From Podospora pseudoanserina (taxonomy: Eukaryota; Ascomycota; Sordariomycetes; Sordariales; Podosporaceae), in NCBI RefSeq assembly GCF_035222485.1, contig NC_085920.1, forward strand, positions 6,861,001 to 6,925,000: a stretch of 64,000 nt of DNA, read 5' to 3'. A model generated the notes under the pieces. It was not told where the DNA came from. It ran no database searches and was given only the letters and a program-made list of their open reading frames with translations. Positions 12,766 to 25,260 of this stretch are shown here, piece by piece. The first letter of the stretch is position 1. Every line of letters starts with the position of its first letter. The position numbers and the translations under genes are program-made.

Positions 12766-13718
12766 TCTGGTCAGGTCTGCTTGAACCGGGGTCTCGAGGG
12801 CCGGGGGATGGGGGATGGGGATCGCTTGATTACCACAGTGCATCTCTCCGCAAGCGAACTGTGGCTACCTGGCCGCCCAGTCTCCCTTCCAAACGGCGCA
12901 CTGTGCTGACGGAACCCTGACAGGGCAGTTGTGGAGCTGACAGGCCTGTCACCAACCAATCACTAGTCACCTGATGCCAGCTGGAGCTCTCCTTGAGCCG
13001 TGCCCTTCCGCGAACGGAAATCAGCTTTCTGGTGCAGCAGTTGCATTCAAGCTCAAACTCAGCTCCAACCAGGACTGCCACGGTACCTATTAAAAGACCA
13101 AGAGAGCTTCATAGGCATGGAGATAAACTCGTGATAAGAGAGGTAACTCACCACAGGTCAGAAGCGGCAGTGTCAGAGATGCAGCCACGGTGTTCTTGCA
13201 GCCTTCTCTCCTCCCGTCAAAGTGTGAAGTTCAAACTTGCTGCTGCAGCCTCCTGCAGGTGGGTGTTGCCCCCAATGGATGCCGCTACCCAGCTAGCGCC
13301 CTTTCCTCCCTTGGGCAAGGCCTCGGGACAGCCCCCTTCCCTCTCGCGTTCCCACACTCACACCGTGCACTCGAGGACCGCCACCCCACCCAACCCCCGC
13401 CTTCGTTTTTTTAACTGTCTGGTCCGTTCATATGGCCCGCAGGCTGCGTGCCACCAACTCGCTATCCTCTTTTCAATCATTCCGCTGTCACCAAACCCGT
13501 TCAGTCCAGGTGCGCCTACTTACATTTGATGCTTGTTTCTGGACAGGGAGCCAGCAGTCCAAAAACGTATTTGACGCGGTCAATTCAGTCAATCTGCATC
13601 GCGGCTTCTTTTGATTGATCCGTTTTTGTGTTCTCTTTTAACTCCCAGCCTGCCAGTTCCCAACTCGCTCTTCAAAAAACCGATCCGATTCTGTGTGTCG
13701 AGTTGCTCCGTCCGGTGC

Positions 13719-13895
13719 ATGCCACACACGCGAACTGCCTGCCTGGGTCAGCCTGCCAGACAAAGCCAACAAATAAAAATTAAACGTGATTCCTCGCTTC
13801 CTTCCGCCGGACCAGCCTCGACTACAGTGCAGCGCCCAACCAGGTTTCTGCGACAAAAAGGCGACCTCTCCGCTCGAACGCCAGATCAAGTCTAG
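13719..13895 (+). other. Upstream ORF before mcm1 (58 codons)
   Basis: An ATG at 13719 opens a 58-codon frame ending in TAG at 13893-13895, 76 bp before the mcm1 start. If the mcm1 transcript starts further upstream, this would be a uORF that lowers or conditions translation. The transcript start is not known from sequence. Confidence 0.3.
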
Positions 13896-13971
13896 GCCAT
13901 CGGCATACCGCTCAAAACAGCATCTCCACCATTTTGCCTTTTTTGTATCTCGTGATACCTGAACGGTAAAA

Positions 13972-14831
13972 ATGGCCGACATTACTGACCAGCACGACCA
14001 AACCACCCCAACCGAGCTCGACGACGTGCACTCGGTCGGCAATGGAAACTCGGTCGCCGGGGAGTCTCGTGGCATCAAGCGCGCCCGACCTAGCACTGCC
14101 GACGACGACGATGACGACGACGAGAAGGGCGGCCGTGAGCGTCGCAAGATTGAGATCAAGTTCATCAGCGACAAGTCGCGCCGCCATATCACATTTTCCA
14201 AGCGCAAGGCTGGTATCATGAAGAAGGTACGTTCGTTCGCATGTTTGGACAGAGCAGCGCGCTCCTTGCAACAACGCGTCTTTTCTCCACGATCGATCAA
14301 TCGCTGATCCGAACTGCTGTGTATATCAGGCCTACGAGTTGTCAGTCTTGACAGGCACCCAGGTGCTCCTCCTCGTCGTGTCCGAAACTGGCCTCGTCTA
14401 TACATTCACGACGCCGAAGCTCCAGCCTCTGGTTACCAAGTCTGAGGGCAAGAATCTGATCCAGGTAAGACATGAGCTTGGGAGCCGGGCAGGATGCACG
14501 CGTCGCGTGAACTGTCGCATCATGGCCATGGATCTTTGCTGACATGCTGTTGTAGGCCTGCTTGAACGCGCCAGAGCCTTCTAGCAGCGCTGAGAATGGT
14601 GTCGACGAAGCTAATGCCGTCGACTCCCCCGAGGAGCCGCCCAGCAACCATCTTCCTCCTCAGCAGGGACGACCTGGAATGCAGCAGCCTCACGCCATGC
14701 CTCCCAACTACATGCCCGTTGGTGGGATGGACCCCAGCGCGATGGCCTATCAGAACTACGTGAGCCAACAGCGCGGCGGCCAATACATGCCGCAATCCGG
14801 TCTGCAACAGCACGCTGGTCACCAGTCATAA
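13972..14831 (+). CDS. mcm1: MADS-box transcription factor Mcm1 (SRF type)
   Basis: Three exons, 13972-14226, 14330-14464 and 14556-14831 (introns 103 and 91 bp), give 221 residues. After an acidic N-terminus (a run of seven Asp) the MADS/SRF domain starts near residue 54 with GRERRKIEIKFI, continues through RRHITFSKRKAGIMKK, then across the first intron AYELSVLTGTQVLLLVVSE and ends near TPKLQPLVT. The C-terminal half is Gln/Met/Pro-rich and probably activating. Mcm1 binds CC(A/T)6GG boxes as a dimer and works with partners such as mating-type alpha proteins and Ste12; in filamentous ascomycetes it is needed for fruiting and mating. The gene stands alone between long non-coding flanks. Confidence 0.95.
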
Positions 14832-15734
14832 CCGTCCCGGCCGAGTTTTGTCATGACTTTACCTTACGTATCTCAATACCCAGCAATTAATGCACCTGTG
14901 TAAACGTCCAGTTTCACATTCGACATCATCACGATGAGGCCACACATTTGACGAGGATTATCTGGTTCGGCGTTTGATTGGGGCATGTCCATTACCTACT
15001 TCCGTATTTTATACCTCTTGCTTTTCGGCGGTGTTTTGCCGGGATTTCGTTTCTGCTGACACCACCTCCCCCTGGTTGTTTTTGTTGGACATCTGGTGCG
15101 CTCAACCCGTCCAGATATCGGTGCGGTCAGCTCTTGGTTTTTGAACACATATGGGTTCTGGTTTCGCCTGACAGACCCAGACCCTTTGTGCTGTGTGCGT
15201 GGCGCTTTAAAGGTGGTGGGTTCGAGAGAAAAGCGTGGCGGGCAAGGGATTATAGACCGAAAATGTCTTTGGCACTCGGGATCCTGGGAGGTTGGGTCTG
15301 CGCATGGCGGCGTCGGCTTGGTTTTCAATTTTTTTTTTCAAGACAACTTGCCTTGTCAAGTTCTGCCTGGTGGTTTGCCGTCGTTCTTGAGACTCTTTCT
15401 GGTTCTTTTTTGGCGAAGGGTTGGGTGGACACGCAACGTACTTGGAGCACGACATATGAGCAGAAAAGGCTTATGATCTGAAAGAATTGGGAACGGTTCG
15501 GCCAGCATAAGAACAGCGATTTCACACCTCAGGTGCAAAATCGTCTTTTCATTTTCCAGACCTCTGTTTAGCGATTTTGACTGATCACTTGGCTTGGACC
15601 TTTTTGTTGCGGGTCGCTTGCTCTTTATGATGCTATTTCTCCCCAAAATAGAGACGGGGACAGCTTGGTGGATGAGGGAGAGGCGGTTGTTTCTCATGTA
15701 ATTTCTGCTGCGCTGGGAGGAAGGGGGAAGGCCT

Positions 15735-15765
15735 GGGGGGAAGGGGGAGGGGGAGGGGGAGGGGG
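15735..15765 (+). other. G-quadruplex-forming motif
   Basis: Five runs of five or six G are separated by one- or two-base A loops within 31 bp. Runs this long with single-base loops are expected to fold into a very stable quadruplex on the plus strand, or in RNA if mcm1 transcription reaches it. Confidence 0.7.
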
Positions 15766-18230
15766 ACACCTCTGGGGACGGCGTCGGAAGAAAGTGAGTA
15801 CCTATACCTGTATGATATAGCACAAAGTTTTAACCCTGAAATATATCGAGTTCACAATCCTGCTGGCAGCGTTGCTACGTGTGTTTCTTGAGACCGTTCC
15901 CGGATTAACATGAGGATAAGGTTAATGAGATGATGTTGGCCCAACTGGGAAGGAGAGTACAGCCGGCTTACATGGAACCTGGCTAATCCCTTTTTGACCT
16001 TTTTTTTTTTTTTAACAATGATATGATCCTAACCGGACCGGGCGTTCAATTAATCGATCACCTACTCACGGACACGGACTTGCTGCCCGGTTTTATTCTT
16101 GGGCTCAATGCCTGCCGGTCGGGTGCCTGCGTCGAGTCGGTCGGCAAGTCCCGTTCAGGTTTTATAGGCGCATGTAATGTTTCCACAGAGCCGCCTGGGT
16201 GTGGCGATGACGCGCTGCCCTCGGGGGAAGAAGAAAGAGAGCTGCTTGAGGGTGGGGGACTGGTATGGCCCTTGTATGGTGAGGTGGTTGACCGATGAAG
16301 GACTTGCCCTTTTTTTTTTTCTTTTTTTTTTTTTTTCTTGTGTGGTGGTCTGCTGCTCGGGCTGTGAGGCGAGGCGGGGATGGGTGCCGTTTTCGTCGAC
16401 GACCTCCATACCAGGACACTGTCGATCAAGCGCATGCTAGAAGCTCAACTCTTCTCTTCAGAGTTCCAGGGCACTAAAAACTGCAAGTTCAAATCCAGAG
16501 CAATCTCATCTATCCGTTATGTCGGTAGTTAACCCTGAAGATAATAGCAGACCATGGTGGTTTCTAGATGCTCAGGAAACGCATCAGGTTTCTTTTAAGC
16601 CCAACATATCCGACCAACCTCAACTCCCGACTACCTAGTGGGGGTAGAAAGGTAGTTAACTGGCTTTTGGGGTCAGTTTACACCAAAACTTTTACCCCTG
16701 TGATCGTCGTTGAGGATTGGTGAGATGTCGGAAGGCAGCGCGAAAGAAGTAGTGGTCCACAGCCATCGCCGAAAGCAGAAGGTTGACTTACACGCACTTA
16801 CACGCACCCTCACACCTGACCCGATTGGGACAAGCCATTCCCAAAGACACTTTTAAGGTTTTCTTCTTCGTCCCAGCAAACAATGGGTTTTTTTTTTCAA
16901 AAAAAAAAATTGACTTTAGGGAAAGCAGTTTGCGCTTTACTTGGGAGGGGATAGTTCAGGAACGCTCCGCTTGGCTTCATGGTGCTAAGGTAGTGGCGGG
17001 GTTGGCAAGAATGACGCTTGACGGGAGGTGATGGAGGAGGAGGGTACCACTTCCCGCTTTCCAGGACCGGGACACTGTCAATTGGAGATTTATTTTTGCA
17101 CATGTTGGATGGTGATATTTTACCAGGGTATCAATCCTATCTCGGCATCCCACAATGGGGGCTTTGGCTGAATGCTTGCCAAAGTTGTGTGAGAGATAGA
17201 CGTCAGCATGTTACTGCCGGAGCAACTATAAGGACAACCAACAACCACGCATACAGTGAGGGCGACCACAAGCTGCAAGCCAAAATATGGCTTTTTCGCG
17301 TCCTATTTCTCACACCAGCACACCATACCGAGGAGTCCATCGAGAAAGTAAGTAGTAATCGCCCTAGGGCACAATCAACAAAGCTGCCGGCACTCAACAA
17401 ACCACCGTAAATTTCCACACAACATCATCTCAACCAACTTAACAGAGCACCATTATATAGGCTGTGTGATGCTTGAAAAGTATATTTAGTCCAATATGTC
17501 AGTTGTACAATGCTCGCCCACAGAGGACCTGCTTTCTTTTTCTTAATGACCGAGCACTTTGGGCGTTGTCCAAAATCATCCTCGCTCAACCCACAAGAAC
17601 TAAACAGTTATTCATCGTTTATCCGATCTCCAACTTCAGTGTAGATATCCATCTCTTAGCATCCCATCTCCCCTGCTTAGGGTGTTCTCCTTACTCCGAG
17701 GTACGCAGGCATAGCTCGTTGTGAATCCTGACGGGCAGTTCTCTTTTATCTCTTCACGGCTGTCAGCAAAACTTGTTGTTCTTGAAACCCTCCAGGAGCA
17801 GCTCAGACGGCGCTTTTTTCTGTTTGAATCAGATGACAATGGAAAAATTGGGCCGGAAGCCCTTTCAAGCCACCCTTGTTTTGTCGACTTTGCGACCCTT
17901 GACTTTGGGACTCGGGCTTGCAACATTTCTTGCGATCTGCGACTTGTGGGACTGCATCGTCAATTCTTGATTTCCACACTATAGACCATGACTGACATTT
18001 TTTTTGGTAAATAAAAAAAATAAAAAAAAAAATAAAAAATAAAAGAAAACCACCTGAATAGTATTTAGAATATTCCTCTCTTTCTTGCCCGCACTATTAG
18101 ATGATCATGGGTTTAACGTTGGAACCGAGTGACAATATAGTCTAGTCCAAATCATCTCACGATTCTACTCTGTTATCAGGCTGCTAAGTTATCATGCTCA
18201 AGCCATCAACAACATCATGATGCAGTCGCA

Positions 18231-18250
18231 ACAGGTACGAAGGTACCTGT
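18231..18250. repeat. Short perfect inverted repeat
   Basis: Eight-base arms (ACAGGTAC / GTACCTGT) around a four-base loop. It lies 400 bp beyond the 3' end of the copper transporter gene. Function unknown. Confidence 0.5.
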
Positions 18251-18651
18251 CGCAAGCTCGATAAAAATAGCAGCCTCCTTGGCATTACGTCCAAAACTGT
18301 GGGGAAACCTGCCGTCAGCAAGCACAACCTGTCAGCGCGCGTTGCGCAGGTTTGAGCAAGATTCCAAGCTAATGCGGATACCTCACCAGGGGAGCGCTAT
18401 GGTGATCAGATGAGGGGGGGGTTACAACATTCATCACAGAAAGTGTCGTGACAATGGCATTGTTGTTGGTTCTGGTGCTTGTCCATGGCACTTTTCCATG
18501 CTTCAGATGTGGAATGCTGTTTCATCTGCGCCAGGATCCATTCCCTTGCCATGCCATTTACCTGATGTTCTCATCCGAGTTAAAGTAGAAGAATATACAC
18601 CCAAAAACCAATTCCAACACGCTCATAAACTCCGTACCCAAATGCCCCATG

Positions 18652-19331
18652 TTAGTGTTCCGTAGAAGAAATAAATCTGCCCACGAGCAGACTACCCAAG
18701 AATGTGCCTCCCAACACGGACAAGAAATACCCCACGTTCATCGACATCACAGCCAACATCCTATATCGATTTGTTAGCATCGCCCTCCGTGACATCTAGT
18801 CATAGTGATGACTCACAGTAAATAACCCACGCCCGCCACGACGGTATCAATCGCGGCCCTCACCGGATCAACACTCAACCTCCACGGCCTCGCATGGCTC
18901 CCTGTCCTCCTCTGCACAACAACCACGTTCTCCTCCACCCCGTTCTCGCTCAGCACCGCCGCCTTGCCTAGCGAATCCCTGCTGAGATTCTCTGCCAGTG
19001 GCGCTTTTCCATTGACCACGACATACCGCCTGTTCATCTCCTTATCCAACCACCTCAGCTCCTGCCATGACTTGAACGCTAGCAGCCCCCTGAAGATGAC
19101 GGCAAGAATAATGAGAAAGATGCATGTGCCTGCGTAGGCGCCGGCGTTGGTTGGTGTCCATTTCGTCGAGAACAGGGAGGTGGACATGGAGTTTTGGAAG
19201 ATGGCCATCATGGACATGTGCGTGTCCATGCCCACCGAGCCATCTGGGCTTGTCGATGCGGCGGCGGTGTTGGTGGTGGTGTGGCCCGAGTGAGATTCGG
19301 CGCCGTGGCGGGCGTAGAGTAATGGGTCCAT
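18652..19331 (-). CDS. Ctr-family high-affinity copper transporter
   Basis: Exons 19331-18817 and 18760-18652 join over a 56-bp intron to give 207 residues. The outer N-terminus holds a methionine cluster (MDTHMSMMAIFQNSM) for Cu(I) capture. Membrane helix 1 is AGAYAGTCIFLIILAVIFRG. A cytosolic loop of about 75 residues follows. The second exon supplies the pore motif MLAVM (Met173, Met177) and the GxxxG-type packing motif GGTFLG in the third helix, so the intron sits directly before the ion-selective Met pair. Ctr proteins are trimers that import Cu(I) at the plasma membrane or release it from vacuoles; which applies here cannot be told. The C-terminus (ISSTEH) lacks the usual Cys/His end. 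Confidence 0.92.
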
Positions 19332-22300
19332 TGTGTTGATATTGGATGGGCGAGAGACTCTGAGGACCTCAATTGGAGTTTAAGTGGTGGTGAATCTCAG
19401 GGGGTGTTGTTGCTTGTCACGTTGCTGACTCAATTGCGTGATGTGATGTGGCTGACCCGAGGTTGCAAGATGATAAAGAGGAGATCCGCGATTCTTGTGA
19501 TGCCAGATCGGAGAGCGCTGCCCTGATGTATTTGTTGTATCCGTTTAGCCGTCGCGTGGGGTATAGTGCTTGGTGAATTCTTTCTCTTGAATTGAATGGT
19601 AAGGACGGGACGGCTGGCGGAGAAAGCGGTGAGTGATATATTTATCGCCTTTGCAGTACGCAGTGAGAAGAACAACATGAGCAAGTTGTTGTCTTGTCAG
19701 AGGATGAAACGTGTATGGGAGAGATGATCACGCATGGAGCGGCGAGGGAGGTTTATGTTCCGCCATGCCATGGTGATCTGGGTGTCTGGATTTGGAAGAA
19801 ACATGCTCAAATGTGGGGGTTGATGCAGTGACAGGGGTCAGTTGAAATGTGGGGGCGGGAGCGCAGATGGCTGACCAGGGGGCCATGTCCACGACACCAA
19901 CGGCAAGTAAACTTTTGATATTCAACCTTTAGAAGAAACAAGTCGAATATTATCTTACCATTCATGAATGGAAACGAGATTCTTCCAGTATTCATCACTG
20001 CCCTCGACATCATGCTTGTCATCAACGTTGGGGAATAGGAGACAACATCAAGATACACGAGACCTTGGTCCCGGAAAAGGCCGGTCGCTCTACCGAATAG
20101 ATATCCACCCTTTTATCAGAGCGCCATTGTGAGCATCTGCTGTAAGAGAGAATGCTGTGCCATTTCAGTCCGACATGGGATGAACAAGTACTCGGCAACA
20201 ATCAAACCAAAGGTAAATGTGGAGGTACCAGGTATCTCAGGCCTAACTGGGTCATTAGGCTCACCCCGGACGTTATCTCTGTTAATCATCGCAGTCTTGG
20301 GATTCGAGAAGATGATCTGATTGAACGAGGTGATGTATCAGTCCAGATCTGGCAAGTGGTAGGCCGCTGAGGTAAAGTGCTCCTGCCGGCTGTGCTTGCC
20401 TTGGGACGTAACGTTACGACCGGACAAGACTCCGCTCCTTTGCCTGCATATTCCAGACATCGTCGCAGCTTCCTTCCACCTCTGGTCAAAACTGTGAGTT
20501 GACACAATGCTTTGAGTCATTCCACTCGGCACTTGATCGAGTCATTGCAGCACTGGTGAATGTTGGGAAGGTGCAAGCGAGTCCCGGAGGAGAGGGCAAC
20601 AGGTCCTGTTTGGTCAGACCGAGAACATGATCACCCAAGACATCCCCCAACAAACCACACCTCCTTTGGCCCTGGGCTGCAGCAATGCGTCTCTCCAGGA
20701 CCGACCGACAGCGACCATCCGTTTACCCGCCAAACCCGGAAATCTGATCGCCCATCGCCGGCGCGCGGCCGGAGACATATTACGTTGGACAAGCCGACAG
20801 CTGCAGTTGCATCGAGCCTGTCCCGGAGACATGGTCCCAGTCGAGTCTATTTTGACGACATCCCACCCTGCATCACACGGTTAGCCCCAAGATCATAATC
20901 TGCAGAACCATCACATCGATGTTCTTTGCCGTTTTCGATACTTTCTGTTGTCATCAGAAATCCCACCTGGTGCTACCGCATTCAACGCAGCCCTGGAGGC
21001 CAAGCCGGACCTGGTTAGTACTATCAGGTATGAATGCGGGTTCGGATGCCAGATGAACACCGTCTGGCTCATCTTCCTCCGAAGTTGTGTCAGACAACTC
21101 ACGTACGACGGTCTCATGGCCAGGTCCAATTTCTCCGTAGGGTCAAGACCCTTTGGAAGGCGCTCATCATCCTCATGCCTGATGAGCTGCACCTAAAATC
21201 CCGAGACAGACCAATATAGAGGAGACGGTCCCCTGCCACAGATGTGCCCTCTCTACTGTGTTTCTTCAAGGCCTAGTATCCAGCAATTGTAGCCTCGGGG
21301 AGGAGAAAATGCTGGCGATACATGATCGATGGAGCCAGTGTTGAGAAACTCGATGTAAGCCCCAGGACCTCGAGCACACGCACGGGTGATAGGGTTCTCT
21401 TTACTTACAGATACAGATTTATCTTGATCGAGATGACGTCTCTGCCGTGCAAAGAGAGCTATCACTTTGAGTGTCTCAGCCTCACCTTTCATCTCAATCT
21501 GGTTAGGCTAAGCTCCCCCTTCAGCCTCCTGTCGATCTGGCGTTTTGCCCGCAGCCACACCTCCAAAGCACCCGGCATTGGAGAAGAGGAGGCATACAGG
21601 GATCTCTTGGCTTGAGTCAATGGTGGCTTACTCGATCTTATTTCTAAACCCACAGCGCTTAGGCTACGGGACTACCTAAAGATTCAAGGTGCAATTTGAT
21701 TATGGACCTCCAGTCCCCGATATCATACCTTTGGGCGCGTAACAATACTCGAGCCTTGGCATTGCCACCGAAAAGCACAACCTTTACATCTACCCCTTCT
21801 CCCGGACGAGACCGGTATCCTGCTGTGTTCATGAGGTAACCACACCCTGCAGTGTTGGACCCCGAATCGGTGGGTAGGCTTGGGGGATGGGCGGTCAGGG
21901 CTGCATCCCTTCCTCTCCTCTCACTCACAACCCGATTCACAGGCGAGAAAGGTGGCTGAGGTAGGGAAGGCACGCGGCGGGCAGCGTGAATACCAAATAG
22001 TCTGTCGTACCGTGTTGTCAGACGGCAAAGAGCATGAGGCAATTCATGAATGGTACACGGCACTTGTCACCCCACGACTTCGGCCTCCAAAACGCTGGGA
22101 AGGAGTCATGGATCGGCCGTGAAGCTGGGAAGTAATAACAGTTATGTCCTTACCTTGTCCAGCCTTTGCACTCATCCGACCATGTTATTTTATTGCACAC
22201 CAGAACGAATACCATTCATTGCCGAGATCAGCTGACGATGTCTTGACCACTCTAGCCTGTTATTTCCTGATCTGGGCCAGGCTGAATCGCGAGCCGCCCA

Positions 22301-25260
22301 GGACGCCATGGCTACCACCCTTGAGCCCGGTGGAAACCCTGCATGCTGCTGTTCATGGGCGGCACATTTTGCCCTAGGCGCCTCACAGTTCTCAAGTGGT
22401 GTTGAACTCCGGACGCCTCTCTGCCTCGACACACACGACACAGGCGCTAATACGTATGTACCCGCATCACTCGATACTTCCTGCCAGGAGGCGAAGGCTT
22501 CAGTTGGGTACAGTAAGCTCCCACCGCGACTGGGAATTGCAACAAGGCAACTCGAGAACCAATCCGTCTTTGGCAAGCATTCGGCTGTTCAGCCGCACTG
22601 CACAGTCAAAACCAGGCCCAAAACACCCCCTGCTTATTGCTTGATGATACATATGGCAAGGCTCTTTCGTAATGAAGTGAACGACGAGGAAAAAGAAAAA
22701 CGAACGAAAGAAAATATGGAAACGGTAAGCTCACCCCCAAACTTACGCCGACCCCTCGCCCGGCCGGATCAGGGATTCGGTTGCAGAGCGATTGTGAGAG
22801 TGTGTCGTTCTTGCATTGGAGGAGGACCACAACGGAAGGTGTGTGCATGGTGCAATCCAGCTCTGCCCATCCACACCAGGCCCCCCCCATCCGACTTCTC
22901 CTGTGGTTCTCGGTGCAAGAGATATTCGGGAGGAGGCAGTTGGGGGAAGTGTGGGCATCCATGTCTGTGATGAGTGTGTGTTGGACCGGTGAAGGAGGGT
23001 CAGACCGGCGAGTACCTAATCCTCTTGTCCTACACCTTGGGTTCCGACTCTTGAGCTTTCGTAAGACAGGGTCAATCAAATAGACACACTACTACTTGGA
23101 AAAGATAGGGGCGACTTTTGTGTTCCCTCATGACCCGTGATCGAGATCAGGAAGAGAGTGTTGGTTAGCTTAGCCAACACACCGATCAGACCAATCGAAC
23201 CCATCCCGTCTCCTCTTGCCAAGCTTCCGAGATACATACATAACATGCAGACAGCAAGGCACTTGCCGCGTTTGCACATTTCGTGCGTTGCTTTCATACA
23301 CACACTTGAAGCGTGGAGGGGAGTGTTTGGTTGGAAGTGCATGGTCTTTACCAGTATGTATCCGAAATGTGACAGTTTGTCTCTGCCAATGTTTCTTTTT
23401 TCTTCTTCTTCCTCGATGATGATGATCAGGTATGTACGTAAGTAGCAAGCAAACAGCGAACCAAAGAACGCCCCGGGCTGCTTTGTTCCGGACCGAGCAA
23501 GTCGTTATCTTGATCGGATCTGGGGGTGTCTTCCACATACTCGACTGGGAGAGGATGGGTAGAATTGGATGGTTATACAACATCCATGGTGGGTTTCGAA
23601 GTTGAAGTTGGTTGAGGGGATCCTATTTGGTAATGAGATTTGCCATTGGTGTGTGTGTGTGTGGGTGTGTGTGTGTGCCTGTGTGTATGCTGGAGAGCGG
23701 CTTGCCTCGTGGGGGAGGGTTTTGTTCTTCTCAGTGCCTACCTTGTTGAAAGGTTTGTCTGGATGGCAAGTGATGATAGTCACCCAAAGCACACAATACG
23801 TATTCACGTGGTCAGAAAATACTTCGTAAGATGATTCAATTATCAAGAGGAGGAGGGTGGACACTCGTCCAATTTCCATCCCCGCTCAAGAATTAATTTT
23901 TTTTGGATCAATAACTCTCTCTCTCTCTCTCCCTCCTTCGCTCACCATTTCCACATTGGAAAAAGAGGAGGGGTTATAAGCCCTAGAAAGCCTTTCGAAA
24001 AAGAAGAGAAAAAAAAAACCCAAAAAGAAAACAGGTATATACAATCTACCCCCTCTCTTGACCAAGCTTTTCTTTTGCTCTTGTTTTTCAGTGGACAGAG
24101 CCACTGTCAAGCTCATCTTGTTTGCCGGGGATTGTCCCATGGAGGGTTTTTTTTTCTCTTTTCCTGTTTCTTTCTTGATTTACATTATACCCTCTCTTGA
24201 AAACAAAAACAATACCGTCCAAACAGCACCAAGTCAATTCCCCAACCCATCCCAGAATCGTCCCTCATCTGGCCGGCCTGCCCATCGCAATGACATCGTC
24301 GATTGTCGTGACGATTTTCGTAAAAATATTCCGAATACGATCGCTGCTTGTTGGGTCAAAAACGCTATCAGTCGACCCATCCACCACTCCCATTTTTTCA
24401 ATTAAAAAAAATAAAAAAAAGCCATTCCCACAAACAAATACGTCTCAAGATATATAAAACAGCCAAGCAAAGCAGAAACCTCTAGCACCCAACCCTTTCC
24501 CCTTGTTTCCCAGGGGAACCAGAGATAAAACCAAAAACCAATCCTGCCGAACCCCTGCCCAAACAAGAGCTTGTGTCTTCCTAACTTTTGCCCTCGTCGT
24601 CGGGTGTGTGCGCCCTTTGCCCTGGCCCAAATGTCCCAACTCCAATAGCTTTCCCCGGAGACGAGGAGCTGTGTGCAAAAAAGAGATGGAAAAAAGTGTA
24701 CCCGTCTTGTGTCCAACAATACAAAAGTGAAGCAGAAAAAAATAGACAAACGGAAAGACGGGTATGGGTATCAAGCTTGAAAACAGAGCCAAACGCTGTC
24801 CAGTTTGCTCCCCCCTCCAAAAAATAGCCAGCCCCCTTTGGTCATGTGATGATCTTGACAGTAGGAAACCCAATAACTCCCAATTCAGCTGGCCCCAGTA
24901 CCCAAACTCCAGCACCCAAGCTCCAGCCTCCGCGCTTGCAGGAGATGGTGTTGTGTGCAAAGTCAAAAATATAAACAAAGACGAAGCGAAGCGGCAATGT
25001 TCCCACAAAACAGGACCAGACCTTGTTCCCTGTGTTCATGGTCTTCAAAACCCCTTTCCCCTTCCCCCCCCTTTTTCTTCTTCTTTTTTTCCTTTTCTCT
25101 TCTTTCCCTTCCCTCGCCTTCCTTGTTGAATCCTGTCATCGACTTCCCCGCAGCATCATCAAGGTATACCCGCACAGTCGTTGGTCGTGATCGACATCTG
25201 CCATCGTCTTCGACACCGTCCGGACGCGTCAGGATTGATGTCCCTGTCAAGAACACATTC
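19332..25260. other. 5.9-kb region between the copper transporter and the C2H2 factor
   Basis: No convincing gene. It holds a GT-rich repeat (23650-23684), a (CT)8 run (23915-23930), purine- and pyrimidine-rich tracts between 23.9 and 25.1 kb, and one weak Cys-rich ORF (22308-22970). The left part is copper-transporter promoter; the right end is the 3' flank of the C2H2 gene. Confidence 0.5.
22308..22970 (+). CDS. Weak candidate ORF, 220 residues, Cys-rich end
   Basis: A GCCATGG start opens 220 codons without an intron. The last 60 residues carry paired cysteines (CRSC, CAWC, CGSRC, CGHPC), but spacing matches no zinc-binding family I know. Composition elsewhere is not protein-like. It may be chance in GC-rich DNA. 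Confidence 0.13.
   Translation: MATTLEPGGNPACCCSWAAHFALGASQFSSGVELRTPLCLDTHDTGANTYVPASLDTSCQEAKASVGYSKLPPRLGIATRQLENQSVFGKHSAVQPHCTVKTRPKTPPAYCLMIHMARLFRNEVNDEEKEKRTKENMETVSSPPNLRRPLARPDQGFGCRAIVRVCRSCIGGGPQRKVCAWCNPALPIHTRPPPSDFSCGSRCKRYSGGGSWGKCGHPCL

Larger units (their letters stand above)
8868..13971. other. 5.1-kb divergent region between the tetraspanin gene and mcm1
   Basis: No clear gene in 5 kb. It holds a perfect palindrome at 11448-11464 (eight-base arms around A), a possible TATA-like element for the tetraspanin near 8963-8970, one weak ORF (12322-12765) and an upstream ORF just before mcm1 (13719-13895). Much of the right part may be mcm1 promoter and leader. Confidence 0.55.
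14832..18651. other. 3.8-kb convergent region between mcm1 and the copper transporter
   Basis: No gene is supportable. It holds a G-quadruplex motif (15735-15765), poly-T tracts near 16005-16015 and 16311-16337, an A/T-rich tract at about 17998-18048, and a hairpin at 18231-18250 (eight-base arms, loop GAAG). Confidence 0.55.

Noticed and set aside
13638-14405. 255-codon minus-strand ORF across mcm1
   Set aside because: It overlaps the MADS exons and has no recognisable domain.
16430-16500. GTTCAAATCC word resembling a tRNA box B
   Set aside because: No T-stem, anticodon arm or acceptor stem can be drawn.
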